Shown here piece by piece: positions 6,343-10,405 of a DNA stretch of 10,405 nucleotides (position 1 is its first letter; each line of letters opens with the position of its first letter). This stretch comes from Gammaproteobacteria bacterium UBA5338 (GTDB taxonomy: Bacteria; Pseudomonadota; Gammaproteobacteria; Pseudomonadales; UBA5862). Where the stretch lies: assembly GCA_002408105.1 (NCBI GenBank), contig DHQM01000065.1, positions 1 to 10,405 of the forward strand, read 5' to 3'. Position numbers and translations under genes: made by a program. The notes under the pieces are model-generated. The model saw nothing but the letters and a program-made list of their open reading frames with translations. It made no database searches and was not told the origin of the DNA.

Positions 6343-8484
6343 TTGAATGTCCGTAAAGACTCCATTCTGCGTCCCGGCGTCAACTGCTGGCGCATCGAAA
6401 CCGCAGACCGCGTCCGCGTGCTCGTTGATGGCGCCGACTACTTTGAAGCGCTCGGCCGCGCACTGCCACTGGCACGCCGCCAGATCCTGATCCTTGCCTG
6501 GGACATCTACAGCGAGTTGCGCCTGCGTCCAAAGGCGCCAGACTCCGACCCAGCCCACCAGCCATTCTGCGCCATGCTCAACACTCTGGCGGCCAACCGC
6601 CGAGGCCTGCGCATTCACATCTTGGCCTGGGACTTCTCCATGCTGTTTGCTTTCGCACGGGAATGGCTGCCCATTTACCGGTTTGACTGGCGCACCCACA
6701 GGCGCGTCAAATTCTACATGGACGACCAGGCTCCACGGGGCGCATCGCACCACCAAAAGGTTGTGGTCATCGACGACGCCCTGGCCTTTGCCGGCGGCAT
6801 CGACCTCACCCGAGGGCGGTGGGACACCTCAGCCCACGTCCCTGATGACCCAGAGCGGGAATCCGTGGATGGCACCACGGGTCGCCCCTACCACGACGTA
6901 CAGATGGCCGTCAGCGGTCCGATCGCCGGCGCGTTGGGCGAGCTCGCCCGCACCCGCTGGCGATACGCGACCAAGGCGCAGCTGAAGCCCCCCGAACGTT
7001 CGACCCAACCGCTGTGGCCCACCGGCCTGGAGGCCGATTTCGAGCAGGTCGAGGTCGCTGTGGCGCGCACGCAACCGGGATACCGTGACCAGGCGGAAGT
7101 GCGCGAGGTTGAGCAGCTGTTCATCGACGCCATCGCCGCCGCCCAGAAGTTCATCTACATCGAAAACCAATACTTCACCAACCCCAGTGTGACCCGTGCA
7201 CTCTGTGAACGTTTGGGCGAGCCGGAAGGGCCTGAGGTCATCCTCAACCTGCCGCTCGCCACCGAGGGCTGGTTGTCGCAGCAATCCATGGACGTGCTGC
7301 GGGTGTATTACATCCAGCAACTGCGCAATGCCGATGCACACAATCGCCTGCGGGTGTACTACCCACACCACCCGAAAGCCGGCAGCGCTCCGATCAACCT
7401 GCACGCCAAGGTCATGGTCATCGACGACCGCCTGTTGCGGGTGGGCTCGGCCAACATCAACAACCGCTCAATGGGACTCGACACCGAGTGCGACCTGGCG
7501 ATCGAAGCCCGCGGCGAACGGGCCGAAACCACTGCCGCCGGCATCGCTCGGGTGCGAAACCGACTGCTCGCAGAGCACCTCGACACCAACCCTGAGGCCA
7601 TCTCCGAGATGCTGACCGCCTGCGGCTCTCTGATCGGTGTCATTGAGGCACTGGCAACCGGGCAGCGCCGGCTGCGCCCACTCGAGCCCGAGTTGACGCA
7701 GTACAGCGAATCGGTGTTAACCGAGCACAGTCTGGTGGACCCGGAACAGCCCATGGCGCCCGACCGGCTGCTGCAGACATTCCTGCCCAAGCCCCAGGTG
7801 CAGCCGAAATATCGCCGCCTGTTGAAGGGAGCACTGGTGGTGTTGGGCCTCATCGCGCTTGCCGCTGGAGTGCGGTTGTCACCGGTGGCGGATTGGTTCA
7901 CCGTGGATCAACTGACCGGCTGGGTGCGCGACCACACCCAGGGCGCAACCGGGGGCCTCGTCATGGTCGGCCTAACCGCTCTCGGCGGCTTGATCATGGT
8001 GCCGCTCACCGCATTGATCATTGCGGCAGCGCTGGTCTTCGGCCCTGTTGCCGGTTTCTTCTATGCACTCACTGGAGCCACACTGAGCGCGATCCTCGGC
8101 TATGGCATTGGCGCTGCCCTCGGTCGCGGCACGGTGCGGAGTCTCGCCGGCACCAAACTCAATCGTTTAAGCCAGAAGCTGGCCGCACGCGGGGTGCTCA
8201 CAACGACCTTTGTGCGCCTGACTCCAGTGGCACCTTTTACCGTGGTCAACCTCGTAGCGGGGGCGTCCCACCTTCGCTTTCGCGACTACCTGCTGGGGAC
8301 CGCCCTCGGCATGGCCCCAGGGATGGCAGGCGTGATTCTACTGACCGACCGGGTCGCCGCCTCCATACGGGCACCCGACCCAACCACCCTGGCAAGCCTC
8401 GGCTTGACCGTCGCCGTGGTCTTCGGCCTCGGCTACTGGTTGACGCGCAAGGCCAGGGAGAGGGTGGACGCCGCCGAATCGTGA
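6343..8484 (+). CDS. Phospholipase D/cardiolipin synthase-like enzyme fused to a C-terminal VTT (DedA/TVP38) membrane domain
   Basis: This 713-residue protein has two parts. Residues 1 to about 455 hold two PLD half-domains, each with an HxKx4D motif: His137-Lys139-Asp144 (HQKVVVID, followed by AFAGGIDLT) and His354-Lys356-Asp361 (HAKVMVID, followed by VGSANINNRSMGLD). Both catalytic histidines are present, so it should be an active phosphatidyltransferase or phospholipase. Cardiolipin synthesis resembling ClsB/ClsC is one possibility. From about residue 490 a hydrophobic region begins, with a VTT domain at roughly 525-670 (GGLIMVPLTALIIAAALVFGPVAGFFYALTG; RLTPVAPFTVVNLVAGA) and a last helix near 685-705. 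Related VTT/DedA proteins move or flip lipids across membranes. There is no N-terminal signal or PLDc_N anchor. The start is TTG, backed by a good ribosome binding site. The stop overlaps the next gene by 4 nt. Substrate and the link between the halves are inference. Confidence 0.93.
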   Translation: MNVRKDSILRPGVNCWRIETADRVRVLVDGADYFEALGRALPLARRQILILAWDIYSELRLRPKAPDSDPAHQPFCAMLNTLAANRRGLRIHILAWDFSMLFAFAREWLPIYRFDWRTHRRVKFYMDDQAPRGASHHQKVVVIDDALAFAGGIDLTRGRWDTSAHVPDDPERESVDGTTGRPYHDVQMAVSGPIAGALGELARTRWRYATKAQLKPPERSTQPLWPTGLEADFEQVEVAVARTQPGYRDQAEVREVEQLFIDAIAAAQKFIYIENQYFTNPSVTRALCERLGEPEGPEVILNLPLATEGWLSQQSMDVLRVYYIQQLRNADAHNRLRVYYPHHPKAGSAPINLHAKVMVIDDRLLRVGSANINNRSMGLDTECDLAIEARGERAETTAAGIARVRNRLLAEHLDTNPEAISEMLTACGSLIGVIEALATGQRRLRPLEPELTQYSESVLTEHSLVDPEQPMAPDRLLQTFLPKPQVQPKYRRLLKGALVVLGLIALAAGVRLSPVADWFTVDQLTGWVRDHTQGATGGLVMVGLTALGGLIMVPLTALIIAAALVFGPVAGFFYALTGATLSAILGYGIGAALGRGTVRSLAGTKLNRLSQKLAARGVLTTTFVRLTPVAPFTVVNLVAGASHLRFRDYLLGTALGMAPGMAGVILLTDRVAASIRAPDPTTLASLGLTVAVVFGLGYWLTRKARERVDAAES

Positions 8485-9170
8485 AGATTGCGACCTACAA
8501 CATCCATGGCTGCGTGGGGCGCGATGGCGTTCGAGACCCCCAACGGGTGCGCGCCGTGCTGAATGAAATCGACGCGGACATCGTGGCACTGCAGGAGGTG
8601 GAGTCCCTGGTGAACGGTGAGCTCACCCTGGAACTGCTGTCGCGTGGTTCGCCCTGGATCCCCCTCGCCGGCTACACACTGTTCCGCCGCTCGGTCCACT
8701 ACGGCAACGCGTTGCTGAGCAAGCTCCCGGTGGTCTGGTTCGAGCGCCTGGACCTCAGTGTGCGGGGGCGAGAGCCACGCGGCGCCATCAATGCCCTGCT
8801 TGGCGAGCGGGGGCAGAGCATTCAGGTCATCGCAACGCACCTCGGACTGCGCCCCCAGGAGCGGCGGCGCCAGACCAACCGCCTGATCGCGCACTTGAAC
8901 CGCCCGTCAATCACCGATGAGGCCGAAACCACTGTGCTGCTCGGTGACCTCAACGAGTGGTTTCTGTGGGGCCGGCCGCTGCGGTGGTTGGCCGACCACT
9001 TCGCCCATCCGCTGCACTCACCGGCAACCTTTCCCGCCGGGCGCCCTCTGTTGGCGCTGGACCGCATCTGGGTGCAGCCCCACCACCGGGTGCGCCACAC
9101 CCAAGTCTGGCGCAGCGACCTCGCTGACGTGGCATCGGACCACTTGCCTCTGTACTGCGAACTCGGGTGA
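8481..9170 (+). CDS. Endonuclease/exonuclease/phosphatase family protein (YbhP-like)
   Basis: The 229-residue protein shows the complete metal-dependent EEP fold. It has TYNIHGC with Asn7, DIVALQEVE with Glu39 as metal ligand, IATHLGL with His120, LLGDLNEW with Asp156 and Asn158, LDRIWV, and the terminal SDHLPLYCEL with the Asp220-His221 pair. Members cut phosphoester bonds in nucleic acids, inositol phosphates or phospholipids such as sphingomyelin. The gene starts with GTG at 8481 and overlaps the stop of the PLD-VTT gene by 4 nt, so the two are translationally coupled. E. coli has a comparable pairing, in which the EEP protein YbhP is encoded next to the cardiolipin synthase ClsB. That context favours a phospholipid or lipid-headgroup phosphodiester as substrate rather than DNA, but this is inference. 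No signal peptide is seen. An upstream in-frame open stretch to 7893 is only a shadow of the preceding gene. Confidence 0.92.
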   Translation: MKIATYNIHGCVGRDGVRDPQRVRAVLNEIDADIVALQEVESLVNGELTLELLSRGSPWIPLAGYTLFRRSVHYGNALLSKLPVVWFERLDLSVRGREPRGAINALLGERGQSIQVIATHLGLRPQERRRQTNRLIAHLNRPSITDEAETTVLLGDLNEWFLWGRPLRWLADHFAHPLHSPATFPAGRPLLALDRIWVQPHHRVRHTQVWRSDLADVASDHLPLYCELG

Positions 9171-9190
9171 GGCACCTCGTCCACTTTCGT

Positions 9191-9219
9191 TTGCGGTCTG
9201 TTTGAGGGTCACGGACAAT
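9191..9219 (+). promoter_or_regulatory. Weak candidate promoter of ndh
   Basis: TTGCGG (9191-9196) and GACAAT (9214-9219) are separated by 17 bp in the 101-nt gap before ndh. The match to consensus is only 3 of 6 and 4 of 6. No T-rich terminator hairpin separates ndh from the preceding gene, so readthrough from the PLD-EEP pair is equally possible. Confidence 0.25.
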
Positions 9220-9257
9220 CCTCCCGCGGCGCGCGTGTGCCGCCACCACCCACCCAC

Positions 9258-9263
9258 AGGAGG
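9258..9263 (+). promoter_or_regulatory. Ribosome binding site supporting the TTG start of ndh
   Basis: A perfect AGGAGG lies 8 nt before the TTG at 9272, directly upstream of the codons for NPSRIVIVGGGAGG. No ATG is available at the expected N-terminus. Confidence 0.8.
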
Positions 9264-9271
9264 CCCAACTG

Positions 9272-10405
9272 TTGAACCCATCCCGCATCGTCATCGTCGG
9301 AGGCGGCGCCGGCGGCCTGGAACTTGCCACCCGCCTGGGCCGTAAACTCGGCCGCAACCGCAAGGCCGAGGTGGTGCTCGTCGATGCGAACCCAACGCAT
9401 GTCTGGAAGCCATTGCTTCACGAAGTCGCCAGCGGCTCGCTCGACTCCAGCCACCACGAAGTCAACTATCGAGTGCAGGCGCGGGCCAACCACTTCCGCT
9501 TTCAACTGGGGCGCCTTTGCGGCCTGGACCGCAGCCGAAAAGCGCTGCGTCTCGCGGCCATCACCAACCAGGACGGTCGCGAGTTGGTGCCCGAGCGCGA
9601 GATTGAATACGAGCACCTGGTGCTGGCGATCGGCAGCACCAGCAATGACTTCGGCACCGAAGGGGCCGCAGAGCACTGCATCTTTCTAGATGCACGCGAA
9701 GCCGCCGAGCGGTTCCATCGCCAACTCGTCAATCTTTACCTGGAACACGAATACCAGTGTTCACAAGGTGAACTCCAACCACTGGAAATCGCCATCGTCG
9801 GGGGTGGAGCCACCGGCGTCGAGCTGGCGGCCGAACTGTACCGCAGCGCCGCTGCGGTACGCGACTACGGGCTCGATCCGCGCGCGCCCGATGCTTTGCG
9901 CGTGACCCTCGTGGAAGCCTCCGAACGCATCCTTGGGGCGTTGCCAGAGCGCCTGGCTGAAGACGCCACCAAGGACCTCAGAGCCCTGGGCGTGCGCATA
10001 CTCACCTCCACCCGGGTCACCCGCATCACTGCCGAGCACCTGGAAACGGACACTGGGGAACAGATCACAGCGACTTTGAAGGTGTGGTGCGCCGGCGTGA
10101 AAGCGCCGGAGGTCACCCAGCAGCTCGATGGGCTGTCGCTCAACCGTGCGGGACAGATTCGCGTTCGCCCGAGTCTGCAAAGCGAAACCGACCCTGCGAT
10201 CTTTGCGATCGGAGACTGCGCAGAAACACCGCAAGTGGGTGAGCCGCGGCCGGTTCCGCCCCGCGCCCAGGCCGCCCACCAGGCCGCCAAGCACCTGTCG
10301 GCCCAGCTGCCCGAATGGGTGTTGAATCAGCGGCCAGTGCCTCCTTTCGTGTACCGCGACCGGGGCTCACTGGTCACCATTGGAGCCAGTGAGTGGGCCC
10401 ATGCC
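9272..10405 (+). CDS. ndh: Type II NADH:quinone oxidoreductase (NDH-2), 3' end beyond right edge
   Basis: The 378 visible residues align by eye with E. coli Ndh along their whole length. The FAD fold IVIVGGGAGGLELATRLG lies near residues 6-23. Next come HVWKPLLHEVASGSLD (43-58) and LVLAIGSTSNDF, the NADH-binding IAIVGGGATGVELAAEL near 173-189, WCAGVKAPE, the second FAD motif AIGDC (to Cys316) and VPPRAQAAHQAA near 327-338. NDH-2 oxidises NADH and reduces quinone at the inner membrane face without pumping protons. About 55 residues are missing to the right compared with the usual length of about 434; these carry the C-terminal membrane-binding helices. The gene begins with TTG and has no stop in the window, so ATG-based ORF searches miss it. 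It could help reoxidise NADH during growth on highly reduced substrates such as alkanes, which is inference from context. Confidence 0.95.
   Translation, partial: MNPSRIVIVGGGAGGLELATRLGRKLGRNRKAEVVLVDANPTHVWKPLLHEVASGSLDSSHHEVNYRVQARANHFRFQLGRLCGLDRSRKALRLAAITNQDGRELVPEREIEYEHLVLAIGSTSNDFGTEGAAEHCIFLDAREAAERFHRQLVNLYLEHEYQCSQGELQPLEIAIVGGGATGVELAAELYRSAAAVRDYGLDPRAPDALRVTLVEASERILGALPERLAEDATKDLRALGVRILTSTRVTRITAEHLETDTGEQITATLKVWCAGVKAPEVTQQLDGLSLNRAGQIRVRPSLQSETDPAIFAIGDCAETPQVGEPRPVPPRAQAAHQAAKHLSAQLPEWVLNQRPVPPFVYRDRGSLVTIGASEWAHA

Noticed and set aside
7893..8480. Upstream in-frame extension of the EEP protein
   Set aside because: It lies inside the VTT-coding part of the PLD gene and its translation is Arg/His-rich. 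The EEP fold begins exactly at the GTG at 8481.
9226..9243. GCGGC/GCCGC hairpin between the EEP gene and ndh as a terminator
   Set aside because: The stem is only 5 bp with an 8-nt loop, no T-run follows, and such pairs arise often in GC-rich DNA.
1..10405. Mobile elements, CRISPR arrays, tRNA or toxin-antitoxin genes
   Set aside because: Reading both strands showed no transposase, integrase, direct-repeat array, cloverleaf or small gene pair; composition looks even across the window.

Overview
The window reads as chromosomal DNA from a high-GC proteobacterium, most probably a gammaproteobacterium that can grow on aliphatic hydrocarbons. This rests on a CYP153-type alkane hydroxylase with its own redox partners, an E. 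coli-like type II NADH dehydrogenase (Ndh) and a large MscS-type channel resembling YbiO. The genus cannot be fixed from sequence alone. I saw no transposase, integrase, tRNA, rRNA, CRISPR array or phage gene, and coding density is high throughout.

Positions 1-2126 (minus strand) hold a three-gene alkane/fatty-chain hydroxylase cassette. In transcription order it is FAD-dependent ferredoxin reductase, [2Fe-2S] ferredoxin, then a cytochrome P450 of the CYP153 family that runs off the left edge. Electrons would pass from NAD(P)H to reductase to ferredoxin to P450. Upstream, at 2260-2309, lie a candidate sigma-70 promoter and, just downstream of it, a 13-bp inverted repeat that could be its operator.

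Positions 2339-6168 (minus strand) hold four genes in one direction: a large MscS-family mechanosensitive channel, a 60-residue membrane protein consisting only of a PLDc_N domain, a diacylglycerol-kinase-type lipid kinase, and a 143-residue protein of unknown function whose start overlaps the end of the kinase gene. The last three are tightly packed. The theme is membrane stress and phospholipid turnover.

Positions 6169-6342 form a divergent intergenic region. To its right, on the plus strand, lie a 713-residue phospholipase D/cardiolipin-synthase-like protein fused to a C-terminal VTT (DedA/TVP38-type) membrane domain, an endonuclease/exonuclease/phosphatase-family protein overlapping it by 4 nt, and ndh, which runs off the right edge. 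All three plus-strand genes appear to use non-ATG starts (TTG, GTG, TTG). The ndh gene is easily missed for that reason and because it has no stop in the window.

Taken together, the window couples an oxidative pathway for hydrophobic substrates with genes that remodel or protect the cell membrane. The link between these blocks is inference from neighbourhood. No clearly new multi-gene system is visible. The most open points are the 143-residue unknown protein, the free-standing PLDc_N protein facing a PLD enzyme that lacks that domain, and the candidate operator of the P450 cassette.
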